From the NCBI RefSeq assembly GCF_963675165.1, contig NC_087379.1, positions 7,780,339 through 7,844,338 on the forward strand: a stretch of DNA of 64,000 bases. Reading direction: 5' to 3'. Each line of letters begins with the position of its first letter. The stretch's first letter is position 1. This document shows, piece by piece, positions 22,210-35,009 of this stretch. The notes under the pieces were generated by a model. That model had not been told where the DNA came from. It saw only the letters and a program-made list of their open reading frames with translations, and did not search any database. Source of the DNA: Halichondria panicea. Its lineage: Eukaryota; Porifera; Demospongiae; Suberitida; Halichondriidae. The translations under genes were made by a program, and so were the position numbers.

Positions 22210-22532
22210 GCCTGGCAGAGAGGATAGACATTGAACACCCTCTACTCAACAACGAGATTGAGACAACAGAGTTCGTTTATTTGGCGGCTTATTTCGACAA
22301 CGTGATAATGTACAGTCTAGCGTTGGGACTCACTCCTGCTCAGCAAGCTGATGTGAGGCAGATTAAAGTTTTTGAAGACACACAAACGGCCATGATGGAG
22401 TGCTTGCCCCTGTGGCAGAGGAGTAACCCAGCTACTGCAACATATAGAACTCTTATTAAATTACTCCAAAAGATGAGAAGAGACGAAATTGCTAATAAAG
22501 TGTTTAAACATTGCCTAGAGAAGGAACAATGA
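22210..22532 (+). CDS. Orphan terminal exon encoding a DEATH domain
   Basis: The acceptor ccacactacag (to 22209) opens a 323-nt exon that, with incoming phase 1, reads GLAERIDIEHPLL... to a TGA at 22532. Residues from FVYLAAYFDNVIMYSLALGL through PLWQRSNPATATYRTLIKLLQ to IANKVFKHCLEKEQ have the helix pattern of a DEATH domain. The 160 bp upstream match intron 13 of the ankyrin-ZU5 genes, so this is the last exon of a lost paralogue ending in DEATH rather than the CARD-like domain. Copy C keeps a remnant (58518-58559, 58858-58986). No 5' exons for it are nearby. In-frame splicing from Dishevelled exon 14, which also ends in phase 1, is possible. Confidence 0.7.
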
Positions 22533-22940
22533 ACTGTACACTTGATCATAATTATAATTATTGTTATTTTAGCATTATTTGTTTTGTGCTTGTTATTTAT
22601 GAATCGGTTTGTTTATATTATAATTTGAATGTCTGAATACATAGATTGTATAATTATAATTATGTGCAGTATCAGTAACGTATTTAATTATTATGATATC
22701 CTCATGCCATGCATGGATTGTTGGCTGTGTAATAACAGCTAGTAGTGTTTAATGCTTATAACCTCATGATTGTAATTCTGTCTACATTCCTTAATTGTAT
22801 GTACCATAATCATTCTAACCAGCCTCAGTTATAGGACGCCCTCTTTTTGTTTCGTGCTATTTTTTACTGGTTCTATAATTAGAACGATTACGGTATGCAT
22901 GTAAGTATACATTACCCGGCAGGTAAAAATTGTTAACCCT

Positions 22941-23560
22941 ATATGCCCTTGGGCGGCCACGGGTTATAGTAGTCTGTCTGTTTGTCTGTTTGTTTGTTTG
23001 TTTGTAACGAGTATATCTACTCACCTGGATGCCATAGCACTGCGTTTGCAGCATAGGTAGTCTTCACACAACAATATCTTGGTTTAAATAGTGGTAGATT
23101 TTGATGTTAAAGCTTCTTTGTCGAGTAAAAGCGAGCAAAAGCTAAGAAGCTGAAACTTGCCACGTGGCCTTGAGTCAAGGTACGGGATCACTTCAGCTAA
23201 AAATATATAGTCATGGCTTGATTATGTATTTTCAGCTGAAGTGATCCCGTACCAGGAACAATTGAATACGGTCAAGAAAAAGTAGAATTGTGTGACTAAG
23301 GTTGTTGACTGACTCTGGATCCTATACGTACTCCAGCCTGGAAGGAGCCATACTTCTCTTAGTCTAAGACTCCAGGCTTCTTTGCTGTGATCCCAGTCCA
23401 TGTGCACGTTGTTACTTTAGTTTTGAGTTTAGTTTTATTGCTCCTGAGTTGCTGTGCAAGTCATACATGATAACAACATCACTATATGCACTGCATTATA
23501 TTTCTGGTTGCTTTTTAATCATGTCACCAGCCGAGGGTTTGCACTTTAGTGCTCTAGTTA
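22941..23560. mobile_element. Insertion specific to unit 2 (gggcggccacgggttatag repeat)
   Basis: About 630 bp absent from the matching place in unit 1 (near 2125). It begins gggcggccacgggttatagtagt, has a (tttg)n tract and agattttgatgttaaa...aaaagcgagca, and contains a foldback (gtacgggatcacttcagct at about 23181, mirrored as agctgaagtgatcccgtac at about 23234). A second copy of the first 250 bp is at 40446-40690. Probably a non-autonomous transposon; no coding region. Confidence 0.65.
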
Positions 23561-23824
23561 ATTATTAAACGGTTAATTCATAATGCCAAGACACAATAAT
23601 GTCATCAGCTAGCTACTAAACACATACAGCTCTCAAAATGACAACTGAACGATCTACTAGTAGCTACACGATAACAATAATAAACTAGATAGCTGGCTAG
23701 ATAATCACTCGCTAAAATGCTAATACTAGAGCTAATAGCAGACAACTCAATTGAAATGAGGTTAAGTTGAAATCGTTATCCAAAATTCATAGTCCAAATC
23801 GTTGCAGTAGGTCAGAGGGGGGCT

Positions 23825-24080
23825 TTACTCAGTCTTGCTTGGTGGGGGTTCAGATTTATGTTGGGCCCAGGAAAGAAGTGTTGAACTATCAGCGTTACTC
23901 AGGCTCCAGATACTTTGGTTCTCAAAGAGGTCATAAGTGGTGGTTGAGAGTGTGGTGTCCTCGGAGGGTGAGGTTGGGTCGGTGGTGCCACTGCTGATAG
24001 GTAGGGGGCTCATATCGGAGGTGATGTCATTACTGTAGAATGGAGCAGTGTTTGTTGACCACATGTTGGGGCTGTCCCAG
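23825..24080 (-). other. Selenoprotein K 3' exon or UTR, copy B
   Basis: Minus-strand block matching 2450-2670. Open here for 79 codons (ending SSTLLSWAQHKSEPPPSKTE), with an acceptor-like cctctgcag at about 24095. In copy A a 4-base deletion breaks the frame, so it may be untranslated. ATGA ... TGAT bases are kept in both copies, but I cannot fold a convincing SECIS. Confidence 0.35.
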
Positions 24081-24100
24081 TTAGGACTGGTGTCTGCAGA

Positions 24101-24104
<4 letters not shown>

Positions 24105-24135
<31 letters not shown>

Positions 24136-24243
24136 ATGATCAGAATAGTATCAGAAAAATCCACTCCCACCACCCACGACCACACACACACACACACACA
24201 CACAACGCCCACACCACACACACAGACCACCCACGCCCCCCCC

Positions 24244-24313
<70 letters not shown>

Positions 24314-24330
24314 ACCCACACACACAATAC
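24105..24330. repeat. (GA)n and (CA)n simple-sequence tract
   Basis: gagagaga tract from 24105, then CA-repeat blocks up to 24325, replacing the shorter CA-rich minisatellite of unit 1 next to selenoprotein K. Confidence 0.95.
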
Positions 24331-24709
24331 CTTCCTCATCCACCGCCCATGGGGGGAGGTCCAGCACCACCACCACCCTTACCAACAAAACAGTATAAGA
24401 GACACTATAAACGCACACTCCAGATCGCCTATAGTCTGTGTTGCATGATGGTCCAGTAGCACTAGCTCCAGGGCTTATTAGAGTCTTGAAGCTGTGAGAG
24501 CAGGGAGGGTTGAAACACACTGGCATGATCAGGGTGTGTGTAACTTACAACAAGACAAAGAAGTTAATGACAGCCCAGCAAGTCAACGATACCGTCCACA
24601 CTCGTACTCAGCCATGACCTGTTCTCAAGACTTTACCTGCACACAGTAGAGTATGGAGTGTGTGTCAGCTAATATCACACTCACACTTACCTCCTGATAA
24701 ATACACCAT
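24331..24709 (-). pseudogene. SELENOK: Selenoprotein K pseudogene (copy B)
   Basis: The first exon (from ATG at 24709, MVYLSG) and the third exon are still recognisable. The second exon has a 6-base insertion and a 2-base deletion relative to copy A (gacttgttctggg became gacttgctggg), which shifts the frame inside the transmembrane helix. A deletion of about 100 bp removes the acceptor and first codons of the last exon. The GGG-TGA-GR end survives at about 24331-24340. So only copy A can make the selenoprotein. Confidence 0.75.
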
Positions 24710-24885
24710 AGCTTCCTTGAATCTTGTTGTATGGAACTACTTGCACCACTGTACTTGTCTACACGTACACGTACTCGAACTCAGCTCCTATTTGTGTGGA
24801 GACCACGCCCATTCTACTGTAGTGGGTGGCGTGGTCTCGATCTCGTGAGGGCAAAAAAGGGGTGTATCTGCTACCTGATCAAATA

Positions 24886-27800
24886 ATGGCTGACATATTC
24901 AGGGCTGCCAGGACTGGTGACTTGAGTGCTTTGCGAGATGCCATCAGGAGGGGGGCTGATGTCAACAGTTTTAGGGTAAGCTGGTTTGTGGGTATGTAGA
25001 GCTGAAGCTGTGAAAGTATATTTTTGCTGTCATGCTATAAATTTAATACCTACCCAATCAAACTCAACCAATGATGTAATGCATAATGCATACTTAAATA
25101 AATGTACGGCATTTACATTGAACTTCCTGGTCTTGGCCGTTCAACTGTACCTTAGTACAGCGCCAACTCAGCTACGACTCAGACTGAACGCAATTAATAA
25201 TTTTTATGGCTTATTAAAAGGCATACCAAGGCAAGTCACCTTTACTTGGCCTATACCATTCTTATGTGCATGCCTTTGATCAGCACTCCTGACTATCGGG
25301 AAGTAGCTTCCTACAGAGATGAAAAATCACACAGTAGATCCACCTGCGAGCTAGCTTGCTGAAAGGTTAGAGTTAGTGTTATATGTACTTTCGTGCGTGC
25401 ACTGGTGGATAACGTCAGATACAACCACTCTATTAAATAATTCCAATCCCCTCTATGACACCGATGTGTTGTCAAAAGTTACTGTATGCTCTCACTCTTG
25501 TAGGATGGGTGGACTCCGCTCATAAGTGCAGCCTTTAATGGTCATACTAACTGTATTAGAGAGCTGCTCTCCTCAGGAGCAGTGGTGGACCTGGCTAACA
25601 AGGTGAGTATCTGATACTAAACTGATGGTCTATAGGAGTTATAATTATACATGGACATTGCCTTAAAATCACCTCTATGCTGAATAATTGTTGACAAGCA
25701 TTCCATGGAATTGATTGGGTTGACTATTATTTTGGTTTGTGTGGATTTTAATCTACCGTCACTCAACTACGAGCTAACTTGCTGAAAGGTTAGAGTTAGT
25801 GTTATGTACTTTTGTGTGTGTGGGTGGATGACGTCAGATGCAACCACTCTATTATAGTAAATATTGCCAATCCTTACTTTATTTGCACCAACTCTGACTG
25901 AATTCCATTATTTAAGTCCTCCAACGGTTGCTGTAATTAAAAGACGTAATTATTTGTGATGTCAGGCTCAAGGCAGTCGGCTTTTCTTTTATTATGCACA
26001 TGCATTTGATTTGTAGAGCTGCTGTAAAATACAGAGACGAAAAATCAAACCGTACAGTTGGTCCACTGCATACTGAAAGATTGCACTCAACACTAGAATA
26101 GCTGTGCGCTTAAGCGCCACCATAATATTTTTGAGGTTATAAAAGTTGATTTAGGCGCTGTAAACTACGCTCACTGCACACTCAGTTTGGGGCAAATGGT
26201 AAATTCCAAAAATAAGTGTAACTATGATCTATCACACAGATGTGTTGTCAAAAGTTATTATTATGCTCTCACTCTTGTAGAATGGGGAGACTCCACTCAT
26301 GGGGGCAGCCAGTGGAGGGCACACTGACTGTGTTAAAGAGCTGCTCTCCTCAGGAGCAGTGGTGGACCTGGCTGACAAGGTGAGTATCTGATACTAAACT
26401 GATGGTCTATAGGAGTTATAATTATACATGGACATTGCCTTAAAATCACCTCTATGCTGAATAATTGTTGACAAGCATTCCATGGAATTGATTGGGTTGA
26501 CTATTATTTTGGTTTGTGTGGATTTTAATCTACCGTCACTCAACTACGAGCTAACTTGCTGAAAGGTTAGAGTTAGTGTTATGTACTTTTGTGTGTGTGG
26601 ATGGATGACGTCAGATGCAACCACTCTATTATAGTAAATATTGCCAATCCTTACTTTATTTGTAATTACAGCACCAACTCTGACTGAATTCCATTATTTA
26701 AGTCCTCCAACGGTTGCTGTAATTAAAAGACGTAATTATTTGTGATGTCAGGCTCAAGGCAGTCGGCTTTTCTTTTATTATGCACATGCATTTGATTTGT
26801 AGAGCTGCTGTAAAATACAGAGACGAAAAATCAAACCGTACAGTTGGTCCACTGCATACTGAAAGATTGCACTCAACACTAGAATAGCTGTGCGCTTAAG
26901 CGCCACCATAATATTTTTGAGGTTATAAAAGTTGATTTAGGCGCTGTAAACTACGCTCACTGCACACTCAGTTTGGGGCAAATGGTAAATTCCAAAAATA
27001 AGTGTAACTATGATCTATCACACAGATGTGTTGTCAAAAGTTATTATTATGCTCTCACTCTTGTAGGCTGGGGTTACTCCACTCATGTGGGCAGCCAGTG
27101 GAGGTCACACTGACTGTACTAGAGAGCTGCTCTCCTCAGGAGCAGTGGTGGACCTGGCTACCAAGGTGAGTATCTGATACTAAACTGATGGTCTATAGGA
27201 GTTATAATTATACATGGACATTGCCTTAAAATCACCTCTATGCTGAATAATTGTTGACAAGCATTCCATGGAATTGATTGGGTTGACTATTATTTTGGTT
27301 TGTGTGGATTTTAATCTACCGTCACTCAACTACGAGCTAACTTGCTGAAAGGTTAGAGTTAGTGTTATGTACTTTTGTGTGTGTGGATGGATGACGTCAG
27401 ATGCAACCACTCTATTATAGTAAATATTGCCAATCCTTACTTTATTTGTAATTACAGCACCAACTCTGACTGAATTCCATTATTTAAGTCCTCCAACGGT
27501 TGCTGTAATTAAAAGACGTAATTATTTGTGATGTCAGGCTCAAGGCAGTCGGCTTTTCTTTTATTATGCACATGCATTTGATTTGTAGAGCTGCTGTAAA
27601 ATACAGAGACGAAAAATCAAACCGTACAGTTGGTCCACTGCATACTGAACGATTGCACTCAACACTAGAATAGCTGTGCGCTTAAGCGCCACCATAATAT
27701 TTTGGGGGTTATAAAAGTTGATTTAGGCGCTGTAAACTACGCTCACTGCACACTCAGTTTGGGGCAAATGGTAAATAAGTGTAACTATGATCTATCACAC

Positions 27801-30800
27801 AGATGTGTTGTCAGAAGTTATTATTATGCTCTCACTCTTGTAGGATGGGTGGACTCCACTCATGGTGGCAGCCAGTGAAGGTCACACTGACTGTACTAGA
27901 GAGCTACTCTCCTCAGGAGCCTTAGTGGACCTGGCTGACAAGGTGAGTATCTGATACTAAACTAATGGTCTATAGGAGTTATAATTATACATGGACATTG
28001 CCTTAAAATCACCTCTATGCTGAATAATTGTTGACAAGCATTCCATGGAATTGATTGGGTTGACTATTATTTTGGTTTGTGTGGATTTTAATCTACCGTC
28101 ACTCAACTACGAGCTAACTTGCTGAAAGGTTAGAGTTAGTGTTATGTACTTTTGTGTGTGTGGATGGATGACGTCAGATGCAACCACTCTATTATAGTAA
28201 ATATTGCCAATCCTTACTTTATTTGTAATTACAGCACCAACTCTGACTGAATTCCATTATTTAAGTCCTCCAATGGTTGCTGTAATTAAAAGACGTAATT
28301 ATTTGTGATGTCAGGCTCAAGGCAGTCGGCTTTTCTTTTATTATGCACATGCATTTGATTTGTAGAGCTGCTGTAAAATACAGAGACGAAAAATCAAACC
28401 GTACAGTTGGTCCACTGCATACTGAAAGATTGCACTCAACACTAGAATAGCTGTGCGCTTAAGCGCCACCATAATATTTTTGAGGTTATAAAAGTTGATT
28501 TAGGCGCTGTAAACTACGCTCACTGCACACTCAGTTTGGGGCAAATGGTAAATTCCAAAAATAAGTGTAACTATGATCTATCACACAGATGTGTTGTCAA
28601 AAGTTATTATTATGCTCTCACTCTTGTAGGATGGGCGGACTCCACTCATATTGGCAGCCAGTGGAGGGCACACTGACTGTGTTATACAGCTACTCTCCTC
28701 AGGAGCAGTGGTGGACCTGGCTAGCAAGGTGAGTATCTGATACTAAACTGATGGTCTATAGGAGTTATAATTATACATGGACATTGCCTTAAAATCACCT
28801 CTATGCTGAATAATTGTTGACAAGCATTCCATGGAATTGATTGGGTTGACTATTATTTTGGTTTGTGTGGATTTTAATCTACTCACTCAACTACGAGCTA
28901 ACTTGCTGAAAGGTTAGAGTTAGTGTTATGTACTTTTGTGTGTGTGGATGGATGACGTCAGATGCAACCACTCTATTATAGTAAATATTGCCAATCCTTA
29001 CTTTATTTGTAATTACAGCACCAACTCTGACTGAATTCCATTATTTAAGTCCTCCAACGGTTGCTGTAATTAAAAGACGTAATTATTTGTGATGTCAGGC
29101 TCAAGGCAGTCGGCTTTTCTTTTATTATGCACATGCATTTGATTTGTAGAGCTGCTGTAAAATACAGAGACGAAAAATCAAACCGTACAGTTGGTCCACT
29201 GCATACTGAAAGATTGCACTCAACACTAGAATAGCTGTGCGCTTAAGCGCCACCATAATATTTTTGAGGTTATAAAAGTTGATTTAGGCGCTGTAAACTA
29301 CGCTCACTGCACACTCAGTTTGGGGCAAATGGTAAATTCCAAAAATAAGTGTAACTATGATCTATCACACAGATGTGTTGTCAAAAGTTATTATTATGCT
29401 CTCACTCTTGTAGGATGGGCGGACTCCACTCATGGGGGCAGCCTATATAGGTCACACTGACATTGTTAGACAGCTACTCTCCTCAGGAGCCGTGGTGGAC
29501 CTGGCTGACAATGTGAGTATCTGATTGTGTTTATAGGCAGCATGTTTGTGACCATTAATTTTCATCATTTGGCAAATGAAATATTTGCGCATGTACTTAC
29601 AATTATGCACATTGCCAGTATTTTAATTGTTACGTTTTGCTTATAATTTTACGCTTATCTTGCTTATTTGTGTCTAAGTTGACGAACTGGGCTGCATACG
29701 TTTTCGTGGATATGTTGTACACAAATGAATAATTATGATACGTACGTAGCACTTAAAAAGGTTGTACAGTTTAATAACATAGCTGGATAGTTGCATTTTT
29801 GCTCTTTGCCAATCCCTTTCCTTTACTTTATTTATGGTCTATCGCACAGATGTGTTCTCAAAAGTTACTGTATGCTCTCACTCTTGTAGGGTGTCTGATT
29901 TGCTAAATTTTCTGTGACGTACATACGTATATATACATGCAGTTGTAGGTGTACTGTCATCATTGTTAAGTACATGTACTGACAATCACATGCATGACTG
30001 TACATTTCCTTAGTGCTTTAAACTGATGTCCCAGCCGGTTTTAATTTTTATGTACTGTACGAGGTTGTTGTGCTTGTGTTCTCACTCTAGGATGTGGTTG
30101 GAAATGTAGAGCAGTGAATGTCTGTATTGTTCAATGTACATTCATATTGTGTTGTCACTGTCTCCACTCCTGCAGGATGGGGACACTCCACTCATGGAGG
30201 CAGCCAACTGGGGACGTGTAGATACAGTAAAGACCCTTCTCTCATCAGGGGCTTCTGTTCTCTGCACTAATAATGTGAGCACATGTACTTTATAGAGTAC
30301 ATAGTTGCGTAGTTATACTTAACAAACAGCTTTACATGTACTGTACACCTATACCTCTTACAGTAGTTAATGACTGAACAGAGCTGTCATTTGTACCTTA
30401 ACAGATAACTCTTAACGTGCTATTACCATGCCAGTATCGCTCTGTCAGCAAAGTACATGTCATACGCATTAGACCACTTTACCTCTTACAATGTACGTCT
30501 CATCCCTTCATATGATCATCATCACAGGATGGACAGACAGCTCTGATGAGAGCCAAGGAATCAGAATACTCTAACCCTTCAATAATAAAGCTGCTGGAGG
30601 AAGCTACTGAATCACATGTGAGTCCATACCTCAATAATGCACACACTGATCATGAGTGTTTTAGTTTACATAATTATGTACATGTTCATCAATGAAATAA
30701 TGGCATCGTTTTCTTTTCGTTTACTTTGCCGATTTTTGATTATTTTCACTGATGAGCTCGTACTTTTCTTTGATACAGTAATACTGTCAGTGATGTAATT

Positions 30801-33800
30801 TAGTGGTCTTAACTGTATTACAGTTCCAATATTACACACACCCAAACAACATGAATACCATTACATGTTCCTCCTCCCCCCCACACACACACACACACAG
30901 TCACGTCCGCATTCTGTTCCAGTCCTACCCAGGAACTGGACTATTGTAACCGACGAAGAAACGTGAGTGGCTATTGCACAGTTGAGTCACTAGCTTTATG
31001 AATGTGAGTCAAAATAGGAAGAAGCCAGTCTACCAGAACAAGGCAGCAGGGGAAACCGTCTCTACACCACCTGGATGTAAGTGTGTGCTTGTGCTGTATC
31101 CAGCACATGGTTCTGTGTGTTTACCTCCTGTGTAGATCCCCTGCACCAAACCTCCGCACACCCTGATGTCACTTTTTACGACAAGCCTCAAGAGAAGGAG
31201 TTCACCTCCAGTGGTGGTCATGCCGATTTTGATAATGGAGTTCACGTGACTGTTCCAGCTAATGCTGTCCCAGCAGGGACCTCTGTGGGCATTAAAGTCC
31301 AACCCAGCCTTGCATCCAAAGAGGTATTTGTGATGCCTGAGGGCATTCAGTCTGCCAGTCCGTCCTACTTGATCTCTGGTGAAGGTCTAAACGGAGAGGT
31401 GACCCTGAGCATGGAGCATCATGTACGAGTGTCCACCCAACAAGAAGCTGATGACCTCCTCTTTCTCCAAGCTGACTCGTCTCCCAAGAGATCTGGTTCT
31501 CATAGTGTCTATGAGTACCAGAAAATACCAGAGGGGAGATCAGAGTTCTCTCCTGGAGGGAACACTGGGAGACTGACGCTGGGCACACGGCTGAAGAACT
31601 TCTTCAAAATTGGACGGAAAAATAGAGGTTAATACTTAGAAAAATGACCAATTGACCGATTATATTATATGTACAGGCAATACTGACAGTAACCTCTACA
31701 CTGTCAGAGTCTACCGGTCTCCTCCACAAACAACTGAGGACAGGATAGCCATCATTGTAGTCAGTCTCTGTGGGAGCTTATACGCTAAGGTAAGATGGCT
31801 CAATTGAAGTGTGCTCATTTTATGTATCTACAGTTTCTGAGGACGCTTGATACAGTGTTGATCCCACGAGACTATCCTGAAGTGTCTTCAAAGTCAATTG
31901 ACAGGACGACTCAAGGATCACTGACGTTTGTTGATGTGTGTGCCACTCTCAACATTCACCCTGTGCAAGGATGGTCTGTGGAACCAGACAAGAAATTGGT
32001 AAAATGTGAAGTTGGACACACTCTTAAAATCACATTATCTAATTTCAGATCTTGCGTAGTGAAGTGGATCAGCCTGAGATGGAGAAGTACAGACCTGAGG
32101 ATCTCCACGACTACCCTCCCAGGATAATCTGCAGGCTCTTCCCTGAGAAAAATGCTCCCAAGAGAACCACCTGTACCATCTCCTTGTCTGGACTACTGCC
32201 ACAGGTCGAATTGTACATACGATTGACAGCACTCACCCCCAAAGTTGCTGTGGATACTACTAAACTACAGGTATTCACTTTTGTACAGTGTAGCCTCTTG
32301 AAATGGTGTAGTGGGTACCTTTGGACTAAATTTACCCACTTGATAGCTCTTTGTTAAATCAACTTGAACATGTATAAGTTAATTAATGCACACACAGTTT
32401 TTGTTTACAATGTACATTGTAGTTAAGTCTCATTCCAATTTGTTTAGGAGGCCACTGATGAGTTGAGAAGGTCTGCCCTGGCAGTCAGTGACACACAACT
32501 TGGCTCTACTGTGAAGAGTGTAGTGTCTCTGATGGAGAGAATGACTGCTGCTCTGAGGTACCACTCAATTGTCTAGTGGAAGTTTGATTATCCTTTTCTA
32601 AAGGTCATCTTCTCTGAGTGAGCTGACAGGCCACACTGACTCCATACGGACAGAGATAGCGTCTGTCCTTGTAGTGACCAGGAGGGTTGTCGAGGAGTGC
32701 ACAGTACAGAGCATCAGTGAGAACATGGGAGCTAGTCTCTCTAAGATGGAGACTTTATCTCACCAGCTTTGTCATGTGGCCAAGGTCAAACTCAGATACT
32801 GTCTAGGTGAGAACATGTGTTTATGATATCAAGTGTTAGCTCTCATTCTCGTAGGTACAGACCAGTCAGAGGAGACAGCTGCTCTTGTTGACCTGGTGGA
32901 GAACGGAGCTAATCTGTTGAGAGCTGTGGACTGTCTACTCAGGGACATCCACACACTCAGTGGAGTCAGTGGTGAGTGTACATTGTCAGCTGTGTATTGA
33001 GTATTAAAGGTACCTACCTATTATGTGCACATTGTTAATCCTCCATTTGTTCAATACCACATTCCCTATTCTTGTGTACCGTATAAACTCTATTTAAGGC
33101 GTCACGTTAAAATAGTTACGTTGGTAAAGGTAGCTCTATTAGGAGGTTGGTTTCAAGGCTGGATGGCGCGTCTTTAGAGGGGTGCGTTCTAATTAGAGGT
33201 AAAACAGCTTTGCAAAATGGGCTGTGAATGTAGAACCCCTGCAGCAGTTTTTTTGGTCTTCCAACAAGCCTGTGCATAGGTTGCACACGTTAAAGAGGTA
33301 CTGTGGTTCGTTTTGGCTTGAGGGCTACCCAGATGTGGAAGAAAGAATTCAGTGTGATCTGTTTGCTCATTTTATCTCTAATTACCGCGCACGTTGAAAA
33401 TAATTACTCACACATGTGGAGCTCATTTAGAGTTTCAAAATTACTTTGGAGGCTTCATGGCGCATCTTTAGAGGGGCTCCTTAAAAAGAGCTTATGCCGT
33501 GTACTGAGTCTGTTAGTCTGTTAGTCTCATTTCTTGTACATTGTGTAATTGTACGTGTGCCATAATCTTTCCACTTCCTCCTATTGTGTACTACCAGCCA
33601 TATACAGTGTATTGTACATGTACTGAGTCTATTTGTTCACATTACATGTACTTAGGTCTCCAGTGTGTGGGCGTATCATGCTCTAACTATTTCCTCTCTC
33701 CTGCAGGTAACGCTGGCTACAGTGTGCTGGTGAGCTGCAGTGAGAAGATAGTCCAGTCACTCTCTGAGGAACCGAAGGCCTTGGCCCTCCACCTCCTGTC

Positions 33801-34002
33801 AGCTGGGCTCATCACTGATCGTGTGTTGCAAGAGACTAACCAGCTAAACGAGATCAAAGCTGACAAAGCCACCAGACTGTACACTGCCTTATTGGATGTG
33901 GTCAAACACCACCCCCACAAGTACCGCGACTTTGTATCCACTCTCAGACTCAACCCACTACACACTGACTTGGTCACACTATTAGATAGCAAGTACACGT
34001 AG
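24886..34002 (+). CDS. Ankyrin-ZU5-CARD-like protein, copy B (19 exons, 903 aa)
   Basis: Exons 24886-24975, 25504-25602, 26281-26379, 27067-27165, 27844-27942, 28630-28728, 29414-29512, 30176-30274, 30528-30617, 30901-30962, 31018-31076, 31136-31627, 31677-31789, 31834-31998, 32049-32270, 32448-32557, 32604-32806, 32855-32971 and 33707-34002 total 2712 nt in frame. Seven 99-nt phase-0 exons each encode one ankyrin repeat of the form [33 protein letters not shown]. They are followed by a degenerate terminal repeat, the ZU5 exon (nearly identical to copy A) and the CARD-like exon (ITDRVLQETNQLNEIKADK..., diverged from A over the middle helices). Five exon-intron units are near-perfect tandem copies in their introns. 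The role is probably ligand-binding ankyrins coupled to death-fold signalling, by inference from the architecture. Confidence 0.85.
25504..29513 (+). repeat. Tandem array of ankyrin exon plus intron units
   Basis: Six 99-nt ankyrin exons start at 25504, 26281, 27067, 27844, 28630 and 29414, spaced 777-786 bp apart. The five introns between them are 678, 687, 678, 687 and 685 bp. These sizes are explained by two different 9-bp indels, a 2-bp indel and a few substitutions; otherwise the introns are essentially identical. Intron 2 of copy A (4005-4691, 687 bp) is also nearly the same sequence. Confidence 0.9.
33079..33500. mobile_element. Inverted-repeat element, copy B intron 18
   Basis: Same element and position as 8042-8463. 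The right end has decayed (agagcttatgccgtg instead of agagcttatacggta). It was present before the segmental duplication. Confidence 0.7.
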
Positions 34003-35009
34003 TTTGTCCGCACGTATATACACATAATTATTTTTTGTCTTTTTGTTTATTATCCTTGATTTAATTTTGTCTGAGTCTTGAATTTTTATACTGAATTACA
34101 TTCTTAACACAAAATTATATAAACTCTGCAGCAGATATTGCATGCATGGATGCCTAAAATTGTAGCCTCGATTCCAGGCCGTTATCAAAAAAGTCCTGGG
34201 ATCTAATGCTTTACATGACTGCATTAATTGTCATTTGGGATACTAAGCGTTGAAAACATTTCGTAGATCAGTCCATTTCAGTTGTAGCTCTTTCATAGCT
34301 CTATTGATGCATTTTATGAATATATACCCAGTAATTATGCACCACCTGCAGCTTAATTGTACATTGTACATGTACAGCTTAGAATAATGATGTAATCCTG
34401 AGCCACCTCCTAGCGTTTATAACAAAGCAATTGATTTCACCCCCTAGCTAGCGTTTATAACACAAATAAACAGTAATTGAAATAAGATACAGCACGAAGT
34501 ATCTTAATTAATTGACACGACACACACACATATTATATACATGACAGATAGAATGAATTTATAATAGTCTGGTAGTAGCAGTAACTATTTAGTTTGTTCA
34601 GTAGGTTGTGAGGTGTAGCCATTAGGTATCAGAAGAAGGAGAATGATGACTCACCACTGGCTGTCTCATCTCCCCCGAATAGGAAACAGAAATCTGTGTC
34701 TGCGTGTGTGTGAGGAGGTAGATGGAGTCATCGAAAACAAGCTTTAATTTATGTAATTTTATAGCCAACGCTTTTTGAAAACAGAAGATTTGGGCCCGAA
34801 AGTAATCGCTGACCTAAGTACACCATATTGTAGCACTACCAAACAGCTACTAAATGCGATTTGAAATTGAACGTTCCCAACACAAATTATGGGCTTGTAT
34901 GGCAAAGAGCAACACAAATTGCTACTACTATACACAGCACACACCGTAAGAAGCGCATTTCTATTATACAACATACTAAAAGTAGCCCCATGCATGCAAA
35001 TGAGTTTAC
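34003..35009. other. Convergent intergenic region, unit 2
   Basis: Matches 8980-9764 with several insertions and deletions. It includes a cctcgattccaggcc foldback fragment (34165-34205) and a conserved block at 34640-34680. No coding exon seen. Confidence 0.5.

Noticed and set aside
23825-24064. SECIS element built on ATGA ... AA ... TGAT in the selenoprotein K 3' region
   Set aside because: The short motifs are present and conserved in both copies, but I could not pair the helix between them, so I do not call it.
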